A DNA stretch of 64,000 nt from Fodinibius roseus (GTDB lineage Bacteria; Bacteroidota; Rhodothermia; Balneolales; Balneolaceae). The notes beneath the pieces were generated by a model. That model was not told where the DNA came from, searched no databases, and was given only the letters and a program-made list of their open reading frames with translations. Position 1 is the stretch's first letter. Every line of letters starts with the position of its first letter. Below are positions 26,280 to 36,345 of this stretch, piece after piece. The DNA lies in contig NZ_FQUS01000012.1 of NCBI RefSeq assembly GCF_900129315.1, positions 1-64,000 of the forward strand, given 5' to 3'. Made by a program: the position numbers and the translations under genes.

Positions 26280-27773
26280 TCATTCTTCATCTTTGATCGT
26301 AATCTCCCCGAGCGAGTACCAGCCCTCTTGCGTGCGTCCATCAATAGCCAGGTCCACGGCCGGACGGGGCGGCTCGTTTAGCTCTCGCAGCGGCTCGACC
26401 AGTCCCACTTGCAGGGTATAGTCGCCTTCCGGCAGCTCCCGGGGAATAAAGACCGCCCCGTCATACAGGTTGTCGCCCGGCATCCATTCCCGGATGTCGG
26501 CGCCGGTCAGCAGCACCGTACTCTGCCCCGCTCCCTGCAGTCGCAGGGCCAGCGGATACTTGCGGTAGATCGGGGCCACTCCCCGGTTCTCCCACCAGGA
26601 GGTAAACCACAGCTTCCCGCCCGGGGCCACCCGCTGCGGATAGGCAAACCGCCGAAGGGCAAACCGGTAGCCCATCTGCTTCAGCCACTCGTTTACCGCC
26701 GGCCGCCACTCTTCGGGGACCGGCGAGGACTTGGCGTTGAACGAGGACATATGCCACTTCAGGGCCTGGTCAAATATATATTTCACGTCCTCCAGGTCGT
26801 AACCCTCCTCTTCCTTCCATCGGGTGAAAGTGCCACAAATCTCAAAGGTAACCGGGGCCATCTTCCAGGCATCTTCCATTCCGTAATCAATGGTTGTCTG
26901 GGGATAATAGTCGTACATATGGGTCCAGTCACCTTCGTCTTCGGCCCAAAAACCCAGATCCCCCAGGCAGTCCTGCCGCCAGCCGACTTCGGCCTGTGAT
27001 TTGGCATACCGGACTGATTCCTCTCCATGCAACAAGGTAACCAGAGACGTTTCCCGGAATGACTCCAGGTATGCATCCATCAGCGCCTGCATCGTCTGCC
27101 GGGTCAGCAGTTCTGTTCCTCCTCCCTCACCCCAGGCTCCCACAATTCGGGCATCCACACTTTCCAGGTCGGGATGTCCGTCGTAGCGCTCTCCCAAAGC
27201 CCGGATTAGTCCCCCATAATATTTTATATACCGGGCATCTTCGGGATCTACCAGCCATTTATTGACAGGATTATCATACTCCCAATCGGTCTTTTCACCA
27301 ACCATTTCCCGATACCAGTCGGGGACATCATTTTCTTCATCTCCCTCTGACCCATAAGGCATAACAGAGAGCATCAGGGTTTGGCCTCTTTCATGAGCCG
27401 TTTTCAATGCTCTGTCAATAATTTCCCATCGATATTCTCCTTTTTGAGGTTCAATGTATCTCCAGTAAAACCTGAAGTAGGCAATCTTTGTATCTGGATA
27501 ATCTTCATTTACCAGTTCCATCTCCGTATCCCGGTTAACCGGAAATGGGAATTCTTCCCTGAAATTACCGCAGCAATTGTTGAGAACATTTGCTGTATCT
27601 CCGTTAAACCGCTGGAAAGTCATAAAACCCTTGCCGGGATTATCGAGCACCTTGTCAGTCATCTGAGGTTTTACCACGACTGTTTCGGTTGTACCTGTAT
27701 CCTGGGCAAGTACATTTCCCGACATGAATAAAAATGCCCAAAGAAACAGATACAAAATTTTTGGATTAAACAT
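26280..27773 (-). CDS. DUF4832/DUF4874-type secreted protein, glycosidase-like TIM barrel
   Basis: 497 residues with a cleavable signal (about 1-24, GNVLAQ). LDNPGKGFMTFQRF near residue 42-55 is the signature opening of the DUF4874 (N-terminal) plus DUF4832 (C-terminal) architecture. IAYFRFYWRYIEPQKGEYRW and the ALKTAHERGQTLMLSVMPYG strand are typical of GH42/GH-A-like barrels; IVGAWGEGGGTELL carries a candidate catalytic Glu. The C-terminal ~150 residues form a beta-sandwich (LWFTSWWENRGVAPIYRKY). No member I know of has a settled activity. It is the first gene downstream of SusD module 1 (245-bp gap), so it is probably part of that module. Confidence 0.78.
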   Translation of the reverse strand: MFNPKILYLFLWAFLFMSGNVLAQDTGTTETVVVKPQMTDKVLDNPGKGFMTFQRFNGDTANVLNNCCGNFREEFPFPVNRDTEMELVNEDYPDTKIAYFRFYWRYIEPQKGEYRWEIIDRALKTAHERGQTLMLSVMPYGSEGDEENDVPDWYREMVGEKTDWEYDNPVNKWLVDPEDARYIKYYGGLIRALGERYDGHPDLESVDARIVGAWGEGGGTELLTRQTMQALMDAYLESFRETSLVTLLHGEESVRYAKSQAEVGWRQDCLGDLGFWAEDEGDWTHMYDYYPQTTIDYGMEDAWKMAPVTFEICGTFTRWKEEEGYDLEDVKYIFDQALKWHMSSFNAKSSPVPEEWRPAVNEWLKQMGYRFALRRFAYPQRVAPGGKLWFTSWWENRGVAPIYRKYPLALRLQGAGQSTVLLTGADIREWMPGDNLYDGAVFIPRELPEGDYTLQVGLVEPLRELNEPPRPAVDLAIDGRTQEGWYSLGEITIKDEE

Positions 27774-28017
27774 ACCCCGTGTAAAGATCAGTTTTGGATA
27801 GGTTTTGAATTCCCTCCATATATAGTATGATATTTATATACTCATTTTTTTTACTATAGGAAAATTCATAAAGAAGAAAAATAGGAAGCTGATTCGAAAA
27901 ATACTCGCTTAAGTCAACAATATCCCTGGCACAAACCCGTACCTGCAATTCCTGTTAATTTATGCTCCCCAGGTATGGAGTGTATTGGATAGGGACCATT
28001 TCCGATGGATTTAGGAA

Positions 28018-29550
28018 TCAACGATTTTTTGCTTTCGGGGGTGGAAACGTTCCCTGATCCGGATGTTCATATGGCAGATCCGCTTTGGCATCCCACCATA
28101 CCCTGCTCATCAGATCATCACCATTTTCGAGGCGCCCGGCCGCCTGCTGTACATTCTGACTATTTAATGAATATTCCTGCTGGGGGTACGTTAAACGCCT
28201 GGGAATGTGTCCCCCCGTATCGCCTTGTTCTGCTCCCTTCCACATTAGTGGATAGCCGGTTCTTCTGTATTCAGCCCAGGCTTCACGCGATTGGTAATAG
28301 AGAGACAGGTATTTTTGACCAATAATCTGTTGTAGCTGTTCTTCCGGAGTACCGAAAAGTATACCTTCAGAGGTAGCCAGGTAATCCGTAATATCACTAC
28401 CCGGAATGGCATAGATCTCCATTGCCTTTCTGATTCCTTCGCGATAGGCAGCCTGTGCATCTCCGGCAGCCAAACCAGTCATATAAGCTTCGGCCTTCAG
28501 AAAAGAGACCTCAGCATCTGTCATCACTTTAATATTATATTCAGGAGCCCAGAACAATTCTCCCAATCTTGCAGTCGTTTGCTCTGTATAGACCCCTTTT
28601 TGCTCTGCTCCCAACAGCTGAATAGGGCGGCCGTTATAACCGGAAGTCCCATCTGCTGCGGGTAAACAATATATAGGAAGACGGGGATCATCTCTTTCCT
28701 GTAAATTATCGGTAATGGTATAGGTACACCACATAGGATAAAAGTCGGGCAGATACCTGTTATAAAGAGGATTTCTGTTCTCGGTATCTGCCGCAGATTC
28801 TCCTTCTGTAGTCAACGAAGCAATCTGGTTACTTTCAGAAATCAAAGGGGCATCAATCACCTCGGAAATATGCTGGCCGGCCAGATCTTCATCAACATAT
28901 CTTACTCTCATTGCCAATCGCAATCGAAGCGAATTGGCAAATCGCCTCCATAAGTCGATATCACCTTGATAAAGTATATCTGCTTCCCCATAGTTTAATT
29001 GGGACGGATCATCGCTCAAAACCTCGGAGGCTTCCTTAAGCTCGTTGAGCATATCAGTATATATACTCTGCTGTGTATCATACTTGGGCTGTGATACAGA
29101 TTCCTGAGCACTTAAAACGGCCTCTGAGTAAGGTAGATCACCATACGCATCCGTAAGCCGGTGAAACAACCAAACCTTCCAGATCCTGGCAATCGCATTT
29201 TTATTCACCAGATTAGGTTGCTCCTCGGTCAGCCGAATCACTTCTGCAATATTTATCAAATAGTCTTGATAATATCCACTAAAATCATAATCAGTATTGT
29301 TGAAAATATTTCCGGAGGCCTGGTTGCTATAATAATACGCAAACTCCGAGATTCTTCCACCGTTGTGTATGGAAAAAATGGAATTTTTCAAGACATTTGT
29401 TAATAGTAAATCCGGATCTACAATATCTTCGGTCACCAGGGATGGATCAGTGTTTAAATCATTGAAATCTTCAGTACACGAACTGAACATTAACAAAATC
29501 AATACTCCGCTTACAGCAATTTTTGTTGTGGTACTTTTTAATAGCTTCAT
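28018..29550 (-). CDS. SusD/RagB-family outer-membrane lipoprotein, module 1
   Basis: 510 residues from the ATG at 29550, which gives a lipoprotein signal (lipobox FSSC, Cys25). NDLNTDPSLVTEDIVDPDLLLTN and the following helical TPR-like region, with LFHRLTDAYGDLPYSEAV, match the SusD-like_2 family (PF12771-type). It would sit on the outer leaflet over the SusC channel and bind the polysaccharide. The SusC stop (29580) is 29 nt upstream, so the two are cotranscribed. A 5' extension to 29583 is possible but would destroy the signal. Base composition is AT-richer than the sulfatases. Confidence 0.92.
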   Translation of the reverse strand: MKLLKSTTTKIAVSGVLILLMFSSCTEDFNDLNTDPSLVTEDIVDPDLLLTNVLKNSIFSIHNGGRISEFAYYYSNQASGNIFNNTDYDFSGYYQDYLINIAEVIRLTEEQPNLVNKNAIARIWKVWLFHRLTDAYGDLPYSEAVLSAQESVSQPKYDTQQSIYTDMLNELKEASEVLSDDPSQLNYGEADILYQGDIDLWRRFANSLRLRLAMRVRYVDEDLAGQHISEVIDAPLISESNQIASLTTEGESAADTENRNPLYNRYLPDFYPMWCTYTITDNLQERDDPRLPIYCLPAADGTSGYNGRPIQLLGAEQKGVYTEQTTARLGELFWAPEYNIKVMTDAEVSFLKAEAYMTGLAAGDAQAAYREGIRKAMEIYAIPGSDITDYLATSEGILFGTPEEQLQQIIGQKYLSLYYQSREAWAEYRRTGYPLMWKGAEQGDTGGHIPRRLTYPQQEYSLNSQNVQQAAGRLENGDDLMSRVWWDAKADLPYEHPDQGTFPPPKAKNR

Positions 29551-29579
29551 AGTATTCGGAATTGTTAAATTTTCCTGGA

Positions 29580-32500
29580 TCAAAACTGGAGATTTACGTT
29601 AATAGCCAAACTTCTCGGCAAGGGCATATTCCTGGCCTCATAACCCTGAGCAGGCGCACTACGACTATATGCACTTTCGGGGGTTATCCCCATCACCTCA
29701 AACTCATCGGCCCTGTCAATGTAGAAGATATTCTTTCCAACAAGAGAAATATCAAATGCAACGAGAGGGGTGTTCGACAAAAAAGCAGGTTGGAAAGAAT
29801 ATCTGACAGATGCTTCTCTCAGTGCTATATAACTCCCATCAATCACAAATTCTTCGCCTATATTCCCCCATGCCCGTTGTGCATAATATCTATGTGAAAC
29901 AACTTCTGTGGTATTCGGACTATAGCTCCCATCAGGATTTTTCACTACGCCATCTACCACGAGATTTCCCCTATCCTCGGTAAATTTCCCCGTTCCTTTG
30001 GCCATTTGATCATATTTAGAATAGGAGTAGACCTCTCCCCCTTGCCGGATATCAATCAATGCACTCAAGGACAACCCTTTATAACGAAAGGTGTTGGTGA
30101 TACCACCCAGCCAGTCGGGTTGGATATTACCGAGGATAGTTTGTTCATCAGCCCGTTGTGGAGCACCGTCTGAGGTGACGACCTTCTGTCCCTGTTCATT
30201 TCTTTTATACTCATATCCAATGATATTACCAAAAGGTTCGCCGGGGCGGGCCTCAATATTGGCACCAAAACTGGAAATGAGAATATGGCTGTCGACCCCG
30301 GAGGCCAGAGAGACGACTTCTGAAGAGTTTTTGGAAAAATTTAATTTCAAATTCCATTGAAAATCCTGTAACTGTATCGGGGTTGCATTGATGAGTACTT
30401 CAACCCCCTTATTTTGGATCTCTCCGGCATTGATAATACGTTGGGAAAAACCTGTGGTAGAGGATATATCTACAGGTAAAATTTGGTTTGTTGTGGAGGA
30501 ATTATAATAGGTGAAGTCAATCCCCAGATTGTTGTTAAAAAAACGCAAATCTGTCCCAAATTCGTAGGAAGTGGTGAGTTCATTCTTTAAATTTGTCAGT
30601 GGAATGGAACCCTGAATGGAAGCAAAATTTTGTCCTCCAAAGCTGGAAGAAGAAATATTATATCCATAATTGGTAAGATAGGGATCGGCATCGACTCCCG
30701 TTTCAGCATATGATGCTCGTAGTTTCCCGAATGTTAAAAGGTCCGAATCCATATCCAAAGCATCAGTGAAAGCAAATGAAAGGCTGGCCGATGGGTAGAA
30801 GAATGAGTTATTATCCTCGCCTAAAGTAGAAGACCAATCATTTCTGGCAGTTAAATCCAAAAAGAGAAAGTTTTTATATACTATTTGTCCCATCGTATAC
30901 AATGAATTAATCTCTTTCCGTGAAAGCCAGTATCTTGGAGTAACCTGTCTTGCGTTGCTTATATGGTATAAACCCGATACATTTAGATTTTCTCCACGAT
31001 TGCCGGTAATCTCGGTTTCGCTATATAGGTGGTTCCCTCCCAGTGAGAGCGTACCGGTAAAATCTTCTGTCAGGTTGCCATTGGCGGTCAGCATGAAATC
31101 AGAATTATTTTCCTGTACGTTAAACGTATTGTTTTCTACCGCGCCGTTAAGAGTTCCCGGGGTTCCAACGGAAGTTCGGGAGGCCCGCTCATCCGTATAG
31201 GTATCTGTGCCTGTTCTGACTTTGAGATTTAACCAATTTGTAAAGTCATATTCAGCAGAAATGAATCCAATAATTCGGTTGCGACTATCATCATTTGTGA
31301 GCTCATTAATAACCCAATATGGATTCATGGGATAACTGTTTTTCCAGTTTACATACTCTCCTGTATCCGTTTTATAATCTTTAAGCCAATCTAAATCAAC
31401 GAAGCGAGGCATAAGAATGACATTTTGAAATGGATTTCTAAAAGTTGCTGCCAATTCAGGGCGATTATGGCCTTCCTGTCTGATATAATTCGCTTTACCA
31501 TCAATGCTTAATCGGTCTGTTATATCAGCGATAATTCGCAGATTAACAGAATTTCTGTCGAATGTGCTTTTGGGGACAATTCCCGAATTAGACAAATCGG
31601 AAGCCGATATTCGGAAGGAAGTTGTTTCGGATCCGCCGGAATAAGCCAGTGTATTGGTAAATGTCATTCCGGTATCAAAGAAATTTTTAATGTTATCAAT
31701 CGGCTGAGGGCTTAAAGGAACCGGCCCCAGTTCAGGCATTTTTTGTAAAATAACCTCCCTGCCGTCCATTGCCGGTCCCCACTGGTCCAACAGCCAACTT
31801 GGATATAGCAAATATTCCTGCCCGTTGTAGGTTGTGGTACCATATGCGCTCGTATTGTCATCATACCCCCCGGCCCATTTATTTTGAAATGTCGGAAATA
31901 CGCTGAGTTGCTGGAGACTGATATTACTTGAATAGGAAAGGCCAACTCCTCTTGTCTGTCCGCGCCCGGACTTCGTTGTTATAATAACAGCTCCGTTTGC
32001 GGCTCGTGCCCCGTACATTGCGGCAGCATTAGGTCCTTTTAAAATATTGATGTTCTTGATATCCTCAGCATTGATATTACCGATCCCATCTCCATAATCA
32101 ATGCCTCCAAAAAGACCTGGCGAATCCAAATTTTGGTTGTCGATCGGAATACCATCCACCACAATCAACGGTTGATTATTGCCGGAAATCGAATTTGCCC
32201 CTCTTATGATTATTCCGGTAGATCCGCCGGGTGTGGGGGACTCCGATATACTGACTCCCGAAACTTTTCCCTTTAGAGAACTGACAAAGTTGGTTTCTCC
32301 CACATTGCCCAGTTCATCACCGCTGACTTCCTGTGTCGAATATCCAAGTGCTTTTCGCTCTCTCTCCATACCAAAAGCTGTTATTACCACTTCATCTCCT
32401 TCCACCGCCTGTGGTCTCATTTGCACATCAATGGTTTCACGTCCTTCTATGGGGACATCCCGGGTTTGATAACCGACAAAGGAAAAAATAAGTGTATCCT

Positions 32501-33029
32501 GCAACGACTCCACATTCAATTCAAATGACCCGTCACTATCCGTTGAAGTACCTGTTGAGGTTCCTTTAACCAAGACATTGACGCCGGGCAGGGTCTCTCC
32601 GGATTGGGCGTCGGTAACCGTTCCGGAAACCATTTGCATCAAAAACGCCTTGTCCAAAGGCAGATGCCTGGGCATCAGTAAAAATATACCCTCATGGATT
32701 TCATCGTATGCCAGTCCCAACTCCTGTAATATACGCGATAGCTCGGGACCGGGATTCCCGCTCAACCCGGCTTTAGAGCGGCTAACAAATTTGTCTGTAA
32801 CCGTTTGATGATCATATAAGAATGTGACGCTGAACCTCTCCTCAAGCCGTGACAGCAGATCTGCAAGCGAAACCTGGTCCGTATTCCACTGCAGTATATT
32901 ATCTGTACTATTATTGTTGTTAACCAATAACTGGCTTTGCTGCTGATCTTGTGCCAATAATTCAACATTTGCTACATGAACAGCCAGGAAGGTAATAACC
33001 AGTATGATAGAGAGTCGTAGCTTATTCAT
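29580..33029 (-). CDS. SusC/RagA TonB-linked outer-membrane transporter with STN domain, module 1
   Basis: 1149 residues from the ATG at 33029 (a GTG at 33038 is also open). Signal about 1-27; STN (secretin/TonB N-terminal) domain about 45-130 (SLADLLSRLEERFSVTFLYD); CarboxypepD_reg-like beta-sandwich about 135-215 (GVNVLVKGTSTGTSTDSDG); plug domain from about 225 (LGYSTQEVSGDELG, VIIRGANSISGNNQPLIVVDG region); then the 22-strand barrel, ending in aromatic-rich LAINVNLQF. The STN domain can signal to the FecR protein encoded 107 bp upstream, which controls its sigma factor, so transport and gene expression are coupled. Confidence 0.95.
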   Translation of the reverse strand: MNKLRLSIILVITFLAVHVANVELLAQDQQQSQLLVNNNNSTDNILQWNTDQVSLADLLSRLEERFSVTFLYDHQTVTDKFVSRSKAGLSGNPGPELSRILQELGLAYDEIHEGIFLLMPRHLPLDKAFLMQMVSGTVTDAQSGETLPGVNVLVKGTSTGTSTDSDGSFELNVESLQDTLIFSFVGYQTRDVPIEGRETIDVQMRPQAVEGDEVVITAFGMERERKALGYSTQEVSGDELGNVGETNFVSSLKGKVSGVSISESPTPGGSTGIIIRGANSISGNNQPLIVVDGIPIDNQNLDSPGLFGGIDYGDGIGNINAEDIKNINILKGPNAAAMYGARAANGAVIITTKSGRGQTRGVGLSYSSNISLQQLSVFPTFQNKWAGGYDDNTSAYGTTTYNGQEYLLYPSWLLDQWGPAMDGREVILQKMPELGPVPLSPQPIDNIKNFFDTGMTFTNTLAYSGGSETTSFRISASDLSNSGIVPKSTFDRNSVNLRIIADITDRLSIDGKANYIRQEGHNRPELAATFRNPFQNVILMPRFVDLDWLKDYKTDTGEYVNWKNSYPMNPYWVINELTNDDSRNRIIGFISAEYDFTNWLNLKVRTGTDTYTDERASRTSVGTPGTLNGAVENNTFNVQENNSDFMLTANGNLTEDFTGTLSLGGNHLYSETEITGNRGENLNVSGLYHISNARQVTPRYWLSRKEINSLYTMGQIVYKNFLFLDLTARNDWSSTLGEDNNSFFYPSASLSFAFTDALDMDSDLLTFGKLRASYAETGVDADPYLTNYGYNISSSSFGGQNFASIQGSIPLTNLKNELTTSYEFGTDLRFFNNNLGIDFTYYNSSTTNQILPVDISSTTGFSQRIINAGEIQNKGVEVLINATPIQLQDFQWNLKLNFSKNSSEVVSLASGVDSHILISSFGANIEARPGEPFGNIIGYEYKRNEQGQKVVTSDGAPQRADEQTILGNIQPDWLGGITNTFRYKGLSLSALIDIRQGGEVYSYSKYDQMAKGTGKFTEDRGNLVVDGVVKNPDGSYSPNTTEVVSHRYYAQRAWGNIGEEFVIDGSYIALREASVRYSFQPAFLSNTPLVAFDISLVGKNIFYIDRADEFEVMGITPESAYSRSAPAQGYEARNMPLPRSLAINVNLQF

Positions 33030-33135
33030 AATCCGCACAATTTAGAAATTTAGATGTTATTTTTTATAGTTTTACAACACCGCTTATTTTGATCACTTTC
33101 TGCTAATTCTTTAAACAAGAATGCATTTTTGATCA

Positions 33136-34224
33136 TCAATCCAATTTGACTGACTCTGATTTAGGCTCAATATGCAGCACTTGACCTTGTTGTCTGACCT
33201 CTGCATCGAGAAGCTTTGCAAGGGCTTCTTTCAACACCTCAAGGTTGGGTATTCTGATAGAACCTGACAACCTTCTTCTTCGCAAAGATTCATCCGTAAT
33301 CTTAATTTTTACCCCAAAAGTATTTTCTATTCGTGTACTCACCTCCGTCACAGGGGTCTTCTCAAACACCAGCTTATCATCAGTCCAGGAGGTATACACC
33401 AGCGGATTGACTTCCTGAAGAGCTATGGTCTTGCGCGACCGGCCAAACCGAGCCAAATCGCCCGGTTTTAGTATTTGCTCCACTTTGTGACCCTGTAAAT
33501 CGTTCTTAGCCCTAACCTTTACTTTTCCTTCACTTAATACCGTCTGAGTTTCTTCACCAAATGAGTTAACGGCAAATTTAGTACCCAGCACCTGAACCGC
33601 TCCATCGCGAGTGTGGACGGTAAAAAACCGTTGGTTCTCATTACCGTAATGAGTTATATCAAAATAAGCCTCTCCTTGCAGCCAAACTTCTATATCCTCT
33701 CCTCTTTTTATGTTGGGATTGTATCTCAACTGGGAATTCGAATTAAGTACGATCTCCGAACCGTCCTTCAGGCGCAGGGTTTTCTTTTTTCCAAAATCAG
33801 TTCGAAATTCCTGAACCGGTGCCGCTTCGGCCACACTTTCTTGTCGGCTGGTTTCCTCATGGTAATTCATATAGAATCCCCCACTCAGAATAGCTAAAAC
33901 CAACAAAATGCTGGCGGCAACCATCCACGATCTTTTAGAAAAGCGAGGGCTTATATTTGCACCGAGTACAGCACGATCCTCTTTTTTGTCCCAGCTGATC
34001 TTATTCCTGAGCTTTCCCAGTTCATCTTCTATATCGCCGGAATCAAGCTGATGTTTCTCTGTAGTAAGTAAGAGTTTCGCCTCCTCCACCAGTTCGTGGT
34101 GCTGAGGGTCCTTTTCAACCCAATTATTCCAATAGCTGTTTTCTGTCGGATTCCCTTCATCACGGATCCAGCGTACAAAAGAAACGCTGGTCAACAGGTC
34201 TTCTAAATTCGGATTTTCTGACAC
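33136..34224 (-). CDS. FecR-family anti-sigma factor, module 1
   Basis: 362 residues starting at a GTG (34224); no upstream ATG is in frame without a stop. A short cytoplasmic helical domain (about 1-90) is followed by one membrane segment (SWMVAASILLVLAILSGGFYM, about 97-117), the FecR domain (about 140-240; TDFGKKKTLRLKDGSEIVLN, LQGEAYFDI, VQVLGTKFAVN) and a C-terminal DUF4974/STN-like domain (TPVTEVSTRIENTFGVKI). It would hold the module-1 ECF factor and release it when the SusC STN domain signals. It is 352 bp away from the sigma gene, an unusually long gap containing a family B repeat. Confidence 0.93.
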   Translation of the reverse strand: MSENPNLEDLLTSVSFVRWIRDEGNPTENSYWNNWVEKDPQHHELVEEAKLLLTTEKHQLDSGDIEDELGKLRNKISWDKKEDRAVLGANISPRFSKRSWMVAASILLVLAILSGGFYMNYHEETSRQESVAEAAPVQEFRTDFGKKKTLRLKDGSEIVLNSNSQLRYNPNIKRGEDIEVWLQGEAYFDITHYGNENQRFFTVHTRDGAVQVLGTKFAVNSFGEETQTVLSEGKVKVRAKNDLQGHKVEQILKPGDLARFGRSRKTIALQEVNPLVYTSWTDDKLVFEKTPVTEVSTRIENTFGVKIKITDESLRRRRLSGSIRIPNLEVLKEALAKLLDAEVRQQGQVLHIEPKSESVKLD

Positions 34225-34256
34225 GATATAACTCTTATGTTACTTGTTTACATTAT

Positions 34257-34385
34257 CCCTGCCCGGATTATTCACAAAGAAATTTGTATGTGAATGAAGC
34301 GAACGAAAAATGGTGGCAGAAAGGTACTTATGTACCTTGGGCACGTCATTTTTTTCAACGAAGTGCACGGCTCAATTTCGCAGCC
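34257..34385 (+). repeat. Interspersed repeat family B, copy 3
   Basis: Begins 'gcccggattattcacaaaga' and shares 'gaaatttgta' and 'cgaaaaatgg'-type blocks with the copies at 12176 and 13735. Its first 18 bases from 34265 are identical to 44059-44076. This copy keeps internal inverted repeats, so it may be closest to the intact element. Confidence 0.6.
34321..34338. repeat. Perfect hairpin within repeat family B
   Basis: AAGGTAC-TTAT-GTACCTT: 7-bp arms around a 4-nt loop. It is not followed by a T tract on either strand, so it is not an intrinsic terminator. Confidence 0.7.
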
Positions 34386-34575
34386 CATTGCGACTGCACT
34401 AAACTTTGAGCTATACGTACTATTCGATAGGTCTATCAATAGCAATGGCTTACTCTTTAATTGTTACTATTTCGTGAATAATCCCGGACTGCTTTCCCTT
34501 CACTATTATAGAAACAGCGACCTGATAAAACTCTTGGATTTTTTTGAAATTTATTTCAGAAAGAAGGGAAATGTT

Positions 34576-35166
34576 TTAAGCCCTTTCGCTAATCTCTTTT
34601 TTTATGCTCTTGGTGGCATGGTAAATAAGATCCTCCACCCGCCCTTTGGTAATCTCCATCACATAGGCAATTTCCTCATTGTCCAACCCCTGATGCAGTC
34701 GCAGTACAAACGCTTCTTTTTGCCTCTTCGTCAATGAGTTTAGTGCGGTTTCCAAAAGTACCTTGTGTTCTTCTGTAATTTCCCGATCTATTATACTTTG
34801 CTCTACAGCATGGCTTATCTTTGAAAAATCACTTGCATATTCCCTGTTTCTCTCCTTTCTCGCCGATCTTTTCTTCTTATCCCGGAGCATTATTCTCCTC
34901 AGGGATACCAGCAAATAGGCCCTTGGAGACTGGATATCCCTTAAATAATATTCCTTTTTTCTCCATAATCGCAAGAAGAGCGTCTGAATGCAGTCTTTGA
35001 CAAATGCTTTACTGGAGTAAAAGCTCATCCCGTATTGATAAAGAGCGTTATAATGCCGCCGGAACAACTCAGAAAAGGCGTCTTCATCTCCCCACCTTGT
35101 TAAACGACATAGCTCTAAGTCACTTGTATCCCCATATGCCTTTCTGTTGTTATCTCGGATGAGCAT
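34576..35166 (-). CDS. ECF RNA polymerase sigma-70 factor, module 1
   Basis: 196 residues from the ATG at 35166; a TTG-initiated extension to 35244 is possible but adds a poorly conserved basic stretch. Region 2: FSELFRRHYNALYQYGMSF and KDCIQTLFLRLWRKK; region 4: LTKRQKEAFVLRLHQGLDNEE then IAYVMEITKGRVEDLIYH, a typical helix-turn-helix. It partners the FecR at 33136-34224. It probably activates the SusC/SusD genes and perhaps the sulfatases downstream. The gene starts 121 bp after the module-2 esterase stop, so read-through from module 2 is possible. Confidence 0.93.
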   Translation of the reverse strand: MLIRDNNRKAYGDTSDLELCRLTRWGDEDAFSELFRRHYNALYQYGMSFYSSKAFVKDCIQTLFLRLWRKKEYYLRDIQSPRAYLLVSLRRIMLRDKKKRSARKERNREYASDFSKISHAVEQSIIDREITEEHKVLLETALNSLTKRQKEAFVLRLHQGLDNEEIAYVMEITKGRVEDLIYHATKSIKKEISERA

Positions 35167-35287
35167 CCTGAAGGTATTGACTTTTTTATTTCCGACACGC
35201 CGGATCTTACACCGTCCATAAGTAAAATAATGGCCTGCGTTCAAATGTCAAATACAATTGAGAATGCTTTTCCTTCAGAAGGCTTTA

Positions 35288-36106
35288 TTACTGATTCGTA
35301 ATCCTGAGATATGCTTCTGCATATCGTTTTCCCAGTTCACGGGATGATCGCGTATCAAAATGGGCCAGGTCCCCTTTGTCTGTCAGTCCCCGGGAAGAAA
35401 CAAAAGCAGTATTTGACAGGCTGTCAGCCAGGGAGGCATTCGCCTGATTCACCATTGTACGCCATTTATCCCAGGGTTTTTTCTCAAAATGCGCCAACTG
35501 TCCGGCTATAAAGGGCAGTTCCGGAACATTCAGGTCGTTTCTGAACCGGCTAACCAAGTTATACAAACGATCCTTATAGGGGGGAGCCAGCCTGGCGTTG
35601 CTGTCTGACGCTCCCTGGTGCCAGAGAATGCCTTTCAGTACTCCGTCTTCCATCGCCTTCCGGCTACGCTTCATACAATCGTCATAGGGATAGCTTTGCG
35701 TTTGCTCATGAAATCCGCCGGGTTTCCAGGTCGTGACGGAAGATCCTCCGACGGCACAGGGAATCAAACCTATTTTAATCGTCGTATCTTCCTCAGCCAG
35801 TGCCATACCGAAACTGCGCCCGGGACCTACACCGGCCCTGGGCTTGTCATAATGCACCGGTTCTACGGCAGGTACCCACTTGCCCTCCCGGCTTAGCTTA
35901 AAAACTCGCTCAGGTGGTTTTCGGTCCCGGGACCGGACCTCTCCACGGCCGGCCATATTTGACTGGCCCGCTAAAATAAAGAGATGAAGCTTTTTCTTAT
36001 TCTGCGAATTTTCTTTTGCAGAATCCGGCGCTTTATCACACTGAATGTGTAAAACCGCCAGCAGGCATAAACCGGTTAAGAGCAGGGATATCCTGATATT
36101 CGCCAT
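35288..36106 (-). CDS. SASA/CE6-type carbohydrate acetylesterase lipoprotein
   Basis: 272 residues with a hydrophobic leader and probable lipobox (Cys about 23). LFILAGQSNMAGRG places the SGNH-like nucleophile Ser49 in the GQSNM block, and ILWHQGASDSN is the second catalytic block (His/Asp) of the sialate O-acetylesterase/acetyl-xylan-esterase family (PF03629, CE6-like). The role would be removal of acetyl groups from the polysaccharide or its oligomers. It is the last gene of module 2, 239 bp downstream of SusD 2. Confidence 0.88.
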   Translation of the reverse strand: MANIRISLLLTGLCLLAVLHIQCDKAPDSAKENSQNKKKLHLFILAGQSNMAGRGEVRSRDRKPPERVFKLSREGKWVPAVEPVHYDKPRAGVGPGRSFGMALAEEDTTIKIGLIPCAVGGSSVTTWKPGGFHEQTQSYPYDDCMKRSRKAMEDGVLKGILWHQGASDSNARLAPPYKDRLYNLVSRFRNDLNVPELPFIAGQLAHFEKKPWDKWRTMVNQANASLADSLSNTAFVSSRGLTDKGDLAHFDTRSSRELGKRYAEAYLRITNQ

Positions 36107-36345
36107 CTATTTTACTTGGTTTATTAATTCATATATCAGTTACTGTTTGGTCAAGCCGGTTAATTAACCTGCTCAATCCCTCTCACTAAAGGTCATTGCA
36201 GCAAGAAAATATAATAGTTGTACCCTTCTTCAGAAAGACTCCGATATAAAAACTTCGGCAAACCAACCCGTACCTCCTGGAAAAACATACAGGGATCCAA
36301 TTAATTTGTGATGACCTCTTCCTATTTTTCGGGGGATTCCTTTAT

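Larger units (their letters stand above)
34225..34575. other. Long sigma-FecR spacer, module 1
   Basis: 351 bp. It contains repeat family B copy 3 (from 34261), an inverted repeat ATTCACA/TGTGAAT at 34270-34295 and the hairpin at 34321-34338. No gene seen. A promoter for the FecR-SusC-SusD genes probably lies here. Confidence 0.5.

Noticed and set aside
34321-34338. Hairpin as a terminator for the module-1 sigma gene
   Set aside because: No T tract follows on the minus strand, and the hairpin lies within an interspersed repeat.
34576-35244. TTG-initiated longer start for the module-1 sigma factor
   Set aside because: The extra 26 residues are basic and do not resemble the family; the ATG at 35166 gives the usual length.
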